Positions 35,272 to 43,318 of a stretch of 64,000 nt of DNA are shown piece after piece; the stretch's first letter is position 1, and each line of letters opens with the position of its first letter. The position numbers were made by a program, and so were the translations under genes. The DNA comes from Bradyrhizobium sp. LHD-71 (GTDB lineage Bacteria > Pseudomonadota > Alphaproteobacteria > Rhizobiales > Xanthobacteraceae). The stretch lies in the NCBI RefSeq assembly GCF_031157255.1, contig NZ_JAVIFX010000005.1, positions 280,690-344,689 on the forward strand, read 5' to 3'. A model generated the notes under the pieces. It had not been told where the DNA came from, made no database searches, and was given only the letters and a program-made list of their open reading frames with translations.

Positions 35272-35555
35272 CTTGCGCCGTATTGTTAGGTTCTTGGCAG
35301 CTATCAAAGCCGGGCAGTAAGATGTCTCAGCACCGGTGTATTCGCACCACACTTAGCCGAGTCATTCGGCGACGATATAAACGGTCATGGTACGCGCGCT
35401 CGCGGCCTGGTCTTCACCAGCGGGCTCGTGAGTTTCGCGCGCTTTGTTCATTGCAGAGTTCGGTTCGAACTCCATGAACTGATTTCGGCGATGATCCCGT
35501 CGAAGAGGTCCAGGTACTGTTCTGGAGTTCGTAAACTTCGAGCTCTCGCACCGAA
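35272..35555. other. gene-free stretch after the coaA stump
   Basis: Several short plus-strand frames occur, but none has a ribosome site or known pattern. Confidence 0.3.
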
Positions 35556-36053
35556 CTAGTCGGCATCGATGTAGGGAATCGGAAGCTCGTTCAAGTCGTC
35601 GTCATAATTCGCCGGTCGCCCGACGGTGATGTTGTCGTTCGTGCGGATGTCGGCGCTAAGGCCCAGCGACCGCCCGACGGGACACATATCCGCGGCCTGC
35701 ATGAGTTGGGCGCGCTCCTCCTCACGCAGCGGTCCTTGCAGCTTGATGGAGCGCTCGAACGAGTCGCGGCCGCCATCCACGCCGTGGTGAAACGACACGG
35801 CGACCTCGACATGAGAAAGCGGCAATTTCCGTCTTCGCGCCTCGAAGCGGATCGTCATCGCCGTGCATGCCGCAAGCGAAGCGCTTAGCAGCTCGTAAGG
35901 GTTCGCTCCCGTCGCCATTCCGCCCCTGCCGTCGGGGCCGCCAATCGAGAACTCGGATGCGCCAGCACGGCCGTTGAGTGTGGCGGCACCGTTAAGGTCA
36001 CCGGCCACCACAGCCTGCGGGCGGCGAGTACCGTCATCGATCGAATTCGTCAT
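35556..36053 (-). CDS. OsmC family peroxide-reductase-like protein
   Basis: A 165-residue OsmC-fold protein: GGMATGANPYELLSASLAACTAMTIRFEARRRKLPLSHVEV contains the first conserved Cys, and LMQAADMCPVGRSL contains the second. OsmC/Ohr proteins reduce organic hydroperoxides using a Cys pair. The C-terminus (GRPANYDDDLNELPIPYIDAD) is acidic. It is the last of a minus-strand series (sulfite-oxidase-like, ferredoxin reductase, ABM, OsmC), which suggests a common redox-stress role, although 159 nt separate it from the ABM gene. Confidence 0.9.
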   Translation of the reverse strand: MTNSIDDGTRRPQAVVAGDLNGAATLNGRAGASEFSIGGPDGRGGMATGANPYELLSASLAACTAMTIRFEARRRKLPLSHVEVAVSFHHGVDGGRDSFERSIKLQGPLREEERAQLMQAADMCPVGRSLGLSADIRTNDNITVGRPANYDDDLNELPIPYIDAD

Positions 36054-36212
36054 TATGCCTTCCTTTCAGATTTTGACAGTGGACTTGGCTCGCCCGTCGG
36101 GCGCAAGCTTCCTTGACCATCTGTCCGTGCTACCTCGCCCAATCGATCCTTGCGCTCGCACGACACGCCTTGGAGTGTGCAACTTCCTCGCGGGGTCTGA
36201 CCCTGGCTGCTC

Positions 36213-36899
36213 TCAGCTGCGGAGCGTCTTGCTGCCGCTGGCGTCCACGTAGTATTGAGGCGCCTCGCGACGGTCGCATTTCCCGTAGTCACGAACGATT
36301 CGCACTGTCCGAAGCCTTGCCTTGTCATTCGGCGCCGACGAGTTCTCGTACGCTTGCGCCGCAGCCGCATCTTTCCAGGTTATGAGGAGAACCAGATCGC
36401 CAGGCGTAAGTATCGCCTCGAAAACGTCCCAGGATGTACTGTCAGCGGCCCACGGATTCAGGCCGAGCCATTCGGCGCAATCATACGGATTGTTGGTCTG
36501 CTTCCATTGCGTGGGACGCGTTGCGTTGATCAGCGTGACGGTGGTTCCTTCCCCGACCTCCGTCTCGTCGAGCCGCTGTTCCGTAAGCGCACAACCCGGC
36601 GGCAGTTGATTGTCGCCAGTGATCTGGCCGACACGCAGGTGATAGTCCGCGAAGATTACGTCACGTCCCTTCTTCTGGGCTTCGTGATGGCGGCCGTGCG
36701 TGCGCCAGCGGACGAGCGACTTCTCGTTCCGCCAGCTCGACAGCGAAAGGATCCACCCGTCGCGGATAAGGCTCTTGTATCGGATGTTGTCGACGAAACC
36801 ATCGATCTTCTCGAGCTCGGGGCGCAGCATCTCAGCGCTTTTGAGGTAGTCATCCTCATTTTCTTTGTTCGGGAGAACTTCGAAAATCACCGAGAACAT
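36213..36899 (-). CDS. antibiotic biosynthesis monooxygenase (ABM) domain protein
   Basis: A 228-residue protein with an ABM-type ferredoxin-like N-terminal domain (MFSVIFEVLPNKENEDDYLKSAEMLRPELEKIDGFVDNIRYKSLIRDGWILSLSSWRNEKSLVRWRTHGRHHEAQ). A second, less clear domain of the same kind follows (about 115-210: FEAILTPGDLVLLITWKDAAAAQAYE), so it is probably a tandem ABM protein. These catalyse oxygen-dependent oxidation of quinols without cofactors, or act as stress proteins. It is downstream of the ferredoxin-reductase/sulfite-oxidase-like pair. Confidence 0.78.
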   Translation of the reverse strand: MFSVIFEVLPNKENEDDYLKSAEMLRPELEKIDGFVDNIRYKSLIRDGWILSLSSWRNEKSLVRWRTHGRHHEAQKKGRDVIFADYHLRVGQITGDNQLPPGCALTEQRLDETEVGEGTTVTLINATRPTQWKQTNNPYDCAEWLGLNPWAADSTSWDVFEAILTPGDLVLLITWKDAAAAQAYENSSAPNDKARLRTVRIVRDYGKCDRREAPQYYVDASGSKTLRS

Positions 36900-37162
36900 G
36901 ACGATATCCTTGCTCTAACGTGCCACGGCATAACCGATAGCGATGTCAACGTGCCGCGATCGGACGCGTCACCCTCATACGAGATGATATTCAAGCCCTC
37001 GGCATCGATCTCAACGGGCGGCATCTGTGCAGCTGCCGTTTTCCTTACCGACACGCCTTCCTGCTTCCGTAGCGCCGCAATCGACCCGCACCGCGCCGAT
37101 AATCTGACGTTCGCGAAAGCGATCCTCTTGCCGAGCGAGTTCGATCGTCTCTTAGGTTCCAT
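36887..37162 (-). CDS. hypothetical small protein, start overlaps ferredoxin-reductase gene
   Basis: A 91-codon frame whose ATG overlaps the last codons of the upstream oxidoreductase by 11 nt and whose end overlaps the ABM start by 13 nt, so it would bridge the two genes. It contains QMPPVEIDAEGLNIISYEGDASDRG, but I recognise no family. It may be the decayed form of the small DUF-type gene often found after sulfite-oxidase-like operons. Low confidence that it is expressed. Confidence 0.3.
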   Translation of the reverse strand: MEPKRRSNSLGKRIAFANVRLSARCGSIAALRKQEGVSVRKTAAAQMPPVEIDAEGLNIISYEGDASDRGTLTSLSVMPWHVRARISSCSR

Positions 37163-37898
37163 AACGTTCGGTCTTTATTGCGCCCGCCTTCAGTCCCAAG
37201 CCGAGCGCAGCGTCCGCAGCAATCTCGACGAACGCGTTCGACCCGCAAACGAAGACGCGGCCGGGGGACGCAGACAACCGCGCTGCGACGTCAGCGACCA
37301 TCGGCGCGTCGATCCGCTTGCCGAAGTCGGTAGGTCGCGTCGGCCTCTCGCGAGTGAGCGCCAAGGCGAGCCTGAAGTCGGACAACGAACTCTCGAGCTC
37401 GAGGAGCTCGTCCCTGAACAGCACGTCATTCCAGGTCCTGGAGGAGAGCAGCAGCGCGACGGGTACGGGTTCTGCGCTGGCCTTCCTGTACCGAATCATG
37501 GCCATCAGTGGCGCGACGCCGGAACCCGCTCCGATCAAGAGCACTGGGGTCTCGCTGCGGCCCGGCCAGAGAAAGTGACCACCGAGGGGGCCGCGAAGCT
37601 CGATCGTGTCGCCTACCTGGGCGACGTCGTGGAAAAACGGCGAGACCTCACCATCCGCGAGGCGCTCGATCGCGAGTTCGATCATGTCCGAGCCGCTCGG
37701 CGCGGATGCGATCGAGTAGCTGCGCATGGCCGTGTAGCCATCGGGCGCAGTCAGGCGGATGTCGACGTGCTGACCCGCCTTGTAGTCGAACCGTTGTGTC
37801 AGGCGCAGGAAAAAGCTCTTGATGGTCGGCGTTCTTGCCACGATCTCGTCAATCGTGCACCTCTGCCAGCGCGCTGCCGCGACGGCTGCATCAGTCAT
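37152..37898 (-). CDS. ferredoxin-reductase-type FAD/NAD(P) oxidoreductase
   Basis: A 248-residue flavoprotein. The FAD domain (FDYKAGQHVDIRLTAPDGYTAMRSYSIASAP, with the RxYS motif), GGHFLWPGRSETPVLLIGAGSGVAPLMAMIRY (NAD-binding GAGSG), and FVCGSNAFVEIAADAAL show the whole FNR fold. There is no 2Fe-2S domain. ATG 37898 overlaps the stop of the molybdenum enzyme gene by about 8 nt, so it probably feeds or drains electrons of that enzyme. The C-terminus ends ERYGT. Confidence 0.88.
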   Translation of the reverse strand: MTDAAVAAARWQRCTIDEIVARTPTIKSFFLRLTQRFDYKAGQHVDIRLTAPDGYTAMRSYSIASAPSGSDMIELAIERLADGEVSPFFHDVAQVGDTIELRGPLGGHFLWPGRSETPVLLIGAGSGVAPLMAMIRYRKASAEPVPVALLLSSRTWNDVLFRDELLELESSLSDFRLALALTRERPTRPTDFGKRIDAPMVADVAARLSASPGRVFVCGSNAFVEIAADAALGLGLKAGAIKTERYGT

Positions 37899-38496
37899 GC
37901 GTGTAGCGCTGTTCACGCCAGGGATCGCCATAGATGTGGTAGCCGCGCAGTTCCCAGAAGCCGGCCTCGTCGCGCTCCGTGAATTGAAGTCCGTTCACCC
38001 ACTTTGCCGACTTCCAGAAATAGAGATGCGGCACGAGCAGGCGTGCCGGCCCTCCGTGATCGCGCGGCAGCGGCTGGCTTTCGTAATTGAGAGCGACCAT
38101 TGCCTTCCCCGCCGCGAGATCCGCGAGTGGCACATTGGTGGAGTATCCGTCGTAGCAATGCGCGAGCGCGAACGGAGTTGGCGCGCTAAGGCCGGCGTCG
38201 GCGAGAATGTCGTCGATGGTAACGCCCTCCCAGGCGGTGTTGAGCTTCGACCACGCAGTCACGCAATGGATGTCTCGCGTCATCCTGGTTCGCGGAAGTG
38301 CATTGAACTCCGACCAACTCCAGACCTTGATCGGCCGAGGTCCAACCTTCAGCGTGAAAGTCCAGTCAGCGGGCTCGATCCGTGGCGTGGGGCCGGCCGT
38401 AAGCACCGGGAAATTCTCCACGAGGTGCTGTCCAGGCGGGATCCGATCCGATAGATCTGATCCCGAGTTGCGACCGGTGAAACCGCGAGTAGCCAT
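37891..38496 (-). CDS. sulfite-oxidase-like molybdopterin-dependent oxidoreductase
   Basis: A 201-residue protein of the oxidoreductase molybdopterin-binding (sulfite oxidase/YedY core) family. DIHCVTAWSKLNTAWEGVTIDDILADAG contains the Mo-ligand Cys; PRDHGGPARLLVPHLYFWKSAKWVNGLQF and GYHIYGDPWREQRY follow. No Tat signal is visible, unlike MsrP/YedY, so a cytoplasmic enzyme is likely. It is coupled to a ferredoxin reductase. Shared element copy B lies 94 nt upstream of the start. It heads the operon running down to 36213 and possibly 35556. Confidence 0.88.
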   Translation of the reverse strand: MATRGFTGRNSGSDLSDRIPPGQHLVENFPVLTAGPTPRIEPADWTFTLKVGPRPIKVWSWSEFNALPRTRMTRDIHCVTAWSKLNTAWEGVTIDDILADAGLSAPTPFALAHCYDGYSTNVPLADLAAGKAMVALNYESQPLPRDHGGPARLLVPHLYFWKSAKWVNGLQFTERDEAGFWELRGYHIYGDPWREQRYTHD

Positions 38497-38590
38497 GGCG
38501 GATATCCTCTGTCGGCGGTTGAAAGGGGCGTCGTCCGGCTCCGCGGATGAGCATGAAACCGGCGAAACATGAAATGTTGCGCGGCGAATG

Positions 38591-38637
38591 GGAAATGACG
38601 TGAGGCCATGAAGTTGATAGCCGCACGTTATGGTGGC
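38591..38637 (-). promoter_or_regulatory. shared upstream element, copy B (sulfite-oxidase-like operon)
   Basis: Toward the gene: ATAACG-TGC-GGCTATC, AACTTCATGGCC, then CGTCATTTCCC, ending 94 nt before the start at 38496. Similarity to copy C continues past the core (TTGCCGCGC versus TCGCCGCGC). Confidence 0.65.
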
Positions 38638-38857
38638 CGTCCGCCTTCCGATTGGGGCTCGTGGGCCGTTGACGAGAACCGCTCAAGCAGCTCGGTCAGC
38701 ATCCTGACGGCCTGCGTTAGCTCCAGGACCTCACGCTTCCGTAATTGGTCGATCTTCTCGTACCCATCCGTTTAGGCGAGCGAGCAGGTCGATAGCCGCG
38801 CGAAAGACAGTCTCGACCGCACGATAATTATTAGTGGCCGCATGCGCGTCGGCCTGT

Positions 38858-38903
38858 GCATCAGGCAAATAAATTCCGCCGCATCAGGTCAATAAGTTCC
38901 GCG
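38858..38903 (+). repeat. 23-bp imperfect tandem repeat, two units
   Basis: Units 38858-38880 and 38881-38903 share GCATCAGG...AATAA.TTCCGC, 19 of 23 positions identical. Location between two minus-strand genes; function unknown. Confidence 0.75.
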
Positions 38904-38981
38904 TCCATTGAGGTAAAACTATCATATCGATAACCGCGCGGAGTGCGACGCTCTCGCGTCGATTCCTTGGCCGTTACCGTC

Positions 38982-39866
38982 CTAGTGCGCGCGGAGCTCC
39001 CTGAGAAGGAAGTCGGTAAATGCGCGGGCGGCAGGCTTTATTGTCTTTCCGCTCACGAAGACCGCGTTCAGCTCCTGCGAGCCGAAATCCCAGTCAGGCA
39101 ACACCCGCACGAGCTTGCCGGCGTCAAGCTCTGCTCGCGCGCTGTTCTCGCTCGACGCTGCGATCCCCAACCCGGCGACCGCGCTTGCCGTGGCGACTTC
39201 GTTCGTGGTGATCGAGAGCGGGCTGTCAACCCGCACGGAGGTGACGCGACCGCCCTTGCGGAAGGAGAACGTCGGTGAGGGATGCGCCGGACTGATGATC
39301 ACAGTGTGGTGCGTGAGGTCCGACGGCATCGTCGGCATGCCGCGCTCCCGCAAGTAGTCGGGAGAGGCCGTGAGTATCCTTGGCTGGTGGATGATCTTGC
39401 GGGCAGTCGCGCTCGAGTCGGGGAGGGGGCCGAACTGGAACGACACGTCGAGGCCCTCAGTCACGAGGTCTGGGTAGCGGTCAGTCGGCCGGAGCTCGAT
39501 CTTGAGAGCAGGGTGCTGCTTCATGAACGCGGGAAGCCGCGGGACGATTTCCCTGAGCCCGAAACTGATTGGCGTGCCGACCCGCAGCGAGCCGCGCAGC
39601 TCTCCCGTTCCGCGCGCCTCGTGGTCGGCCTCGTCGAGCGCCGCCAGGATCGCCTCAACGCGCATGAGGTACGTCGTGCCGGCGTCGGTCAGCGTCACCG
39701 CCCGGGTGGTGCGGCTGAAGAGCGTCGTGCCGACCTCCTCCTCGAGGGCAGCGATCAGCCTGGATGCGGTCGGCTGCGACAGGCCGAGCTCTCGGCCGGC
39801 ACTGGAGAAGTTGCCGACGCGCGCGGCGCGGGCAAACAGCCTGAGTGCTGAGAGTCGATCGTTCAT
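38982..39866 (-). CDS. LysR family transcriptional regulator (3), CrgA-like
   Basis: A 294-residue LTTR: MNDRLSALRLFARAARVGNFSSAGRELGLSQPTASRLIAALEEEVGTTLFSRTTRAVTLTDAG, then GELRGSLRVGTPISFGLREIVPRLPAFM. It belongs to the same subfamily as LysR 2 (30356), and a 33-bp operator shared with LysR 2 lies upstream (40127-40159). A small membrane-protein gene (39889-40044) precedes it by 22 nt on the same strand, so the two are probably co-transcribed. Confidence 0.92.
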   Translation of the reverse strand: MNDRLSALRLFARAARVGNFSSAGRELGLSQPTASRLIAALEEEVGTTLFSRTTRAVTLTDAGTTYLMRVEAILAALDEADHEARGTGELRGSLRVGTPISFGLREIVPRLPAFMKQHPALKIELRPTDRYPDLVTEGLDVSFQFGPLPDSSATARKIIHQPRILTASPDYLRERGMPTMPSDLTHHTVIISPAHPSPTFSFRKGGRVTSVRVDSPLSITTNEVATASAVAGLGIAASSENSARAELDAGKLVRVLPDWDFGSQELNAVFVSGKTIKPAARAFTDFLLRELRAH

Positions 39867-39888
39867 CGCTTGCCGCGGTCGCCGTGCG

Positions 39889-40044
39889 CTACAGGAAGGC
39901 CCAGACGAGTGCGAAGGCCAGGGGGACCGAAGCGAACGCGGCGGCGCTCGTCACGACAGCGCCGACCGCTGCGATCCCAAGCTCGCCGTGCTCGTCTGAA
40001 CCGAAACGGGTTGACTTCGGTTTCGAGAGCGGCTTCCCAGGCAT
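39889..40044 (-). CDS. small hydrophobic protein upstream of LysR 3
   Basis: A 51-residue frame with a good ribosome site (GAGGAG, 8 nt before ATG 40044). The N-terminal half is polar (MPGKPLSKPKSTRFGSDEHG); the second half is one long hydrophobic helix (LGIAAVGAVVTSAAAFASVPLAFALVWAFL). It therefore looks like a genuine single-pass membrane peptide. No family recognised. It lies between the 33-bp operator and the LysR gene, 22 nt from the latter. Confidence 0.6.
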   Translation of the reverse strand: MPGKPLSKPKSTRFGSDEHGELGIAAVGAVVTSAAAFASVPLAFALVWAFL

Positions 40045-40753
40045 TTATCGGTCTCCTCAGCGGGCGCCATGCTCCCCGCTGCCGGGGCAGATAGTGCCTA
40101 TCGACTTCTAATATAATCGCAGTTTGTGAGACATTGTCTCTCAAAATATGAGAGATGATAAGTTGCCTGCCAACGGTACTGATTGTCGAGACCTGTGTGT
40201 GAGAGGACGGCGCCGGGACCGGCGGATCGCGGCTTCGATAACAAGACGAGGTCGTCGCCTTGCCGCCGCTCGGCTTATGACAAGCGCAAAAAGGACGACG
40301 TGTGGACGCAAGTTCGGCGGATAAACCGGCGACGCCGGCGCGGCGGGCGGTCGCCACCTGTGCAGTCGCGGGCCTCTGACGGCGATGCGGTTGCCCGGAC
40401 GAAGCAGCGCGAAATGTGCGGGTGGCACGGGCCTGGTCTGATTTAAGTCGGCTCTGGCCTCCGGACGGCTGCAAGACCGAGGATCGAGGACACCCGCGAT
40501 ACGCTGGATGTCATTGTAAGTGATGTTGCGATTTGTTGACCCAATGCGGATACGTGACGCCTTCATCCGCATCTTCGGCTTCTCCCCACGCCGCGCATAC
40601 CGCGGCATTCGGCCCCGCTGATCCGGAGCGTGTGGCGGATCTGTAAGCGCCTCACGCGACACGAGCGGCACCCGGCAGAAGGGCGCGGCTCACTCAAACG
40701 TTCTCGCGGCCGCCCAAATGACACGAGGTAATGCGGCACCGGCACTTGTCCCC
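40045..40753. other. 708-bp region without a recognisable gene
   Basis: Apart from the 33-bp operator (40127-40159) and a hairpin at 40739-40763 I see no gene. Long open frames exist on both strands but lack ribosome sites, known motifs and normal amino-acid composition (very Arg/Pro-rich). Confidence 0.5.
40127..40159 (+). promoter_or_regulatory. 33-bp palindromic operator-like site, copy 2
   Basis: TGAGA, 7 bases, CTCTC, 7 bases, GAGAG, ATGAT. TCTCTCA (40137-40143) and TGAGAGA (40149-40155) form a perfect 7-bp inverted repeat; GAGAC-ATT-GTCTC (40128-40140) adds another. It shares 26 of 33 positions with copy 1 at LysR 2. It is 83 nt upstream of the small membrane-protein gene that precedes LysR 3. 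Confidence 0.6.
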
Positions 40754-40763
40754 TCAGTGCCGG
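40739..40763. terminator. hairpin at the 3' end of the MFS transporter gene
   Basis: CCGGCACT (40739-40746) and AGTGCCGG (40756-40763) form a perfect 8-bp stem around nine bases, overlapping the MFS stop codon. No T tract; a possible terminator of the catabolic operon. Confidence 0.45.
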
Positions 40764-42181
40764 ACGTCGTGATTTGAAAATGATTGAGGGACACTTAGCG
40801 AAGTGGTGTGAGCTCGCGTCGGCTTTTCGGCAAAACCGAGAACCTTCGCCCTTTGCGCCATCCCCCCATACCAATATCCAAGCAGGAGGATGAGCGATCC
40901 GGCGATCAGCATCGGAATCCCGGCAACGTAGAGAATGTGCTGTGCGTTGAGGTGATACGCAAGCAAGGCCCCAATCAACAGCGGGCCGCCAATGCCACCC
41001 AACCTTCCGATCCCGAGAGCCCAGCCCACGCCTGTGGACCTGATCGAGGTCGGATAATAAATCGTCGCCAGCGCGATCACGCTCTTCTGTCCGCCGCTGA
41101 TGCAAAAGCCGGCGCAGAATGCGGTCGCCACCATCATCCAGCTCGGTTTGTCGATCGAATAGCCGAACAAGACAACAAACGCGGCGCCAACAAGATAAAC
41201 TGTGGCAAGAGAGCCGTAGGGGCCGATTCGATCCATCGCCGGTCCGATCACGAATGCGGCGACGATGCCGCCGACGGTGGTCATGGTGGTAGCGAGCGCG
41301 ACTGTGTTGAGAGAATGTCCGACATTCGTCAGCATGGACGGCAGCCAGCTTTGCAGCGCGTAAAATTCGGCCAGATTGAGCATGAACACGACCCAGACCA
41401 CCAGCGTTCCGGCAGCGCGGCCGGACGAAAACAGACTTCCAACCGCGCTGCGCCGCTCAGCCGCTTCGGTGACGAACTGCGTCGGCCCCTGCACCGGCAA
41501 CGCACCATCGATTCGACGCACCACACGCCAGACGGCATCCGGTTTCGCCTTCGTGCGGATCAGAAAGTCCATCGACTCGGGTAAGAACATCAACGCTAGG
41601 ATTGCGGCCACCATGGGCGCGGCTGCGCCGATCCACAGCATCGATCGCCAGCCATACTCGGGGATAACCCAGGCTGCGACCGCGCCGGCTGCGACGAAGC
41701 CGAGCGAGAATCCGCTATAGATCGCCAGCACAAAAGTCGCGCGCAGACGCGCGGGACTGAACTCTGTCGTCAACGCAATGGTGCTAGGAATTACGGACCC
41801 AAGCGCGATGCCGGTGATGAAACGCAGCACCATCAATTCAGTGACGTTAGTTGCGAAGATCGTCGCAAACGTCAGCAACGCGAAGGCAAAGGTCGAGATG
41901 ACCACAAGCCTGCGATGGCCGAAGCGATCCGACAACGGCGAGACAAGCAGATAGCCGACCATCAAACCGGACAGCGCCGATGAGAAGATCGGCCCGAGAA
42001 GCTGTCTCGGGAGCCCCCATTCTTTCGCGATCGACGGCGCCATATAGCTGATGGCCTGCGTATCGAAGCCATCGAGGAACATGATAAGACCGCACAAGGC
42101 GACGATCGCATACTGCGTGATGCCGGTGCGACGCGAATTGATGAAGGATGGGACGTCGAAAGTAACCTCGGTACTACTCAT
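40754..42181 (-). CDS. MFS transporter, aromatic acid:H+ symporter (AAHS) family
   Basis: A 475-residue, 12-helix permease. AAHS hallmarks are the first-helix motif LCGLIMFLDGFDTQAISYMAPSI (D..D-type charged helix), the loop 2-3 motif SPLSDRFGHRRLVVIST and GIALGSVIPSTIALTTEFSPARLRAT. Relatives (PcaK, BenK, MhpT) import protocatechuate, benzoate or hydroxyphenylpropionate. I prefer ATG 42181 over an upstream TTG at 42202. As the last gene of the ring-hydroxylating-dioxygenase operon it is the likely importer of the substrate. It replaces the TphC/TTT uptake system of Comamonas. Confidence 0.9.
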   Translation of the reverse strand: MSSTEVTFDVPSFINSRRTGITQYAIVALCGLIMFLDGFDTQAISYMAPSIAKEWGLPRQLLGPIFSSALSGLMVGYLLVSPLSDRFGHRRLVVISTFAFALLTFATIFATNVTELMVLRFITGIALGSVIPSTIALTTEFSPARLRATFVLAIYSGFSLGFVAAGAVAAWVIPEYGWRSMLWIGAAAPMVAAILALMFLPESMDFLIRTKAKPDAVWRVVRRIDGALPVQGPTQFVTEAAERRSAVGSLFSSGRAAGTLVVWVVFMLNLAEFYALQSWLPSMLTNVGHSLNTVALATTMTTVGGIVAAFVIGPAMDRIGPYGSLATVYLVGAAFVVLFGYSIDKPSWMMVATAFCAGFCISGGQKSVIALATIYYPTSIRSTGVGWALGIGRLGGIGGPLLIGALLAYHLNAQHILYVAGIPMLIAGSLILLLGYWYGGMAQRAKVLGFAEKPTRAHTTSLSVPQSFSNHDVRH

Positions 42182-42286
42182 TTCCTCACCTCTGCCGGCC
42201 AAATGATTTGGTCCAATTTTGTTTCTATTTTTTTGCCAGCACGACGATCACGTCGCGCCGCAAGCACGAAAGACGTGCGGATATCG

Positions 42287-43318
42287 TCAGTCGACTGTTT
42301 GCAGGATTTGCGCCGGCGTTGTGTCGGACGACCCGCTCGGGATGAACGCATCGGCGTAGAAGTGATTCCTGGGCAATCCGCCGCGCGTCTCGAATTGACT
42401 GCGAGCGGCTTCGATCATCATGGGATTGCCGCAGGCATAGACATGTCGGTCCGACAGATCCGCAAGATCCTCAAGCACCGCAGCGTGCACCAGGCCGCGG
42501 CGCCCCCTCCAGTTCGAGTCGGGTTCAGACAGCACTGGAACGAACGTGAGCCATGAATAGCGCTTTGCCCATTTTTTGCAGGTCTCCGCGAGATAAAGAT
42601 CGGCCTCGCGGCGTCCGCCCCAATAGAAGCGTACCTCGCGGTTGAGCCGCCGCCGAATTATGTCATCGAGGATCGATTTCAAAGGCGCGAAACCGGTGCC
42701 GGTCGCGACGAAGACGTAACGTGCCTTATCGTCCTCGCGGAGATAGAAATCGCCGAACGGCACCTCGACCTCGAGCTTGTCGTCGATCTGCAAGGAGGCC
42801 AGCACTTTTTCCGAGAACGCGCCGCCGGGCACGTGCCGGATGTGCAGCTGCACGCCGTCACTCTCCTGCGGAGGGTTGGCCATTGAAAAGCTGCGCACGT
42901 CGCCATCCGGCGTGCGGATGCGCAGATACTGCCCCGCCTTGAACTTGCTGCGAATGCTGGCCGGAAAGCGCAATTGCAGAATGGCTACATCATCTGCCGG
43001 GCGCGACATGCGAAAGACCCGCGCCTGAATTGTCTTCCGCGCCGACGGGTCGTGGCGCTGGATCCGTCGCGGTCGAATGGTGAGATCGCTCTTGGCGGTC
43101 GCCGTGCAGAACAAGACCTTGCCGGAGGGACCTGCGATTTGTTTTGAACGCTGTTTGACGTTGCCCTTGCTCAGAAAGCCTTCACAGGATGCGCAGACGC
43201 CCTTCCTGCATGAATAAGGCATCGTGTAGCCCGCGCGCTCCGCCGCAACGAGAATCGTTTCGCCGTCATCGCACGTGAAGCTGATGTCGGCGTCTTCGAC
43301 CGCGATCGTGTGCGTCAT
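42287..43318 (-). CDS. tphA1: dioxygenase reductase component (2Fe-2S/FAD/NAD), TphA1-like
   Basis: A 343-residue reductase. The N-terminal plant-type ferredoxin has the cluster cysteines C37, C42 and C45 (SCRKGVCASC) and C71 (VLFC). The FAD domain has FKAGQYLRIRTPDGDVRSFSMANPP; the NAD domain has YVFVATGTGFAPLKSILDD and HVYACGNPMMIEAA. Ferredoxin-first order is that of class IB dioxygenase and TphA1-type reductases. It supplies electrons to the oxygenase encoded upstream in the operon. Its ATG overlaps the PdxA-type gene stop by 4 nt. Confidence 0.88.
   Translation of the reverse strand: MTHTIAVEDADISFTCDDGETILVAAERAGYTMPYSCRKGVCASCEGFLSKGNVKQRSKQIAGPSGKVLFCTATAKSDLTIRPRRIQRHDPSARKTIQARVFRMSRPADDVAILQLRFPASIRSKFKAGQYLRIRTPDGDVRSFSMANPPQESDGVQLHIRHVPGGAFSEKVLASLQIDDKLEVEVPFGDFYLREDDKARYVFVATGTGFAPLKSILDDIIRRRLNREVRFYWGGRREADLYLAETCKKWAKRYSWLTFVPVLSEPDSNWRGRRGLVHAAVLEDLADLSDRHVYACGNPMMIEAARSQFETRGGLPRNHFYADAFIPSGSSDTTPAQILQTVD

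Larger units (their letters stand above)
38497..38981. other. intergenic region with regulatory element and tandem repeat
   Basis: Holds shared element copy B (38591-38637) and a 23-bp tandem repeat (38858-38903). No gene is supported. Confidence 0.5.

Noticed and set aside
36255..37982. 575-codon plus-strand open frame over the oxidoreductase operon
   Set aside because: Covers three genuine minus-strand genes antisense; Arg/Asp-rich with no recognisable domain.
40141..41105. Several long minus- and plus-strand open frames in the 40.1-40.75 kb gap
   Set aside because: Arg/Pro-rich, no ribosome sites, no motifs; partly antisense or out of frame to the MFS gene.
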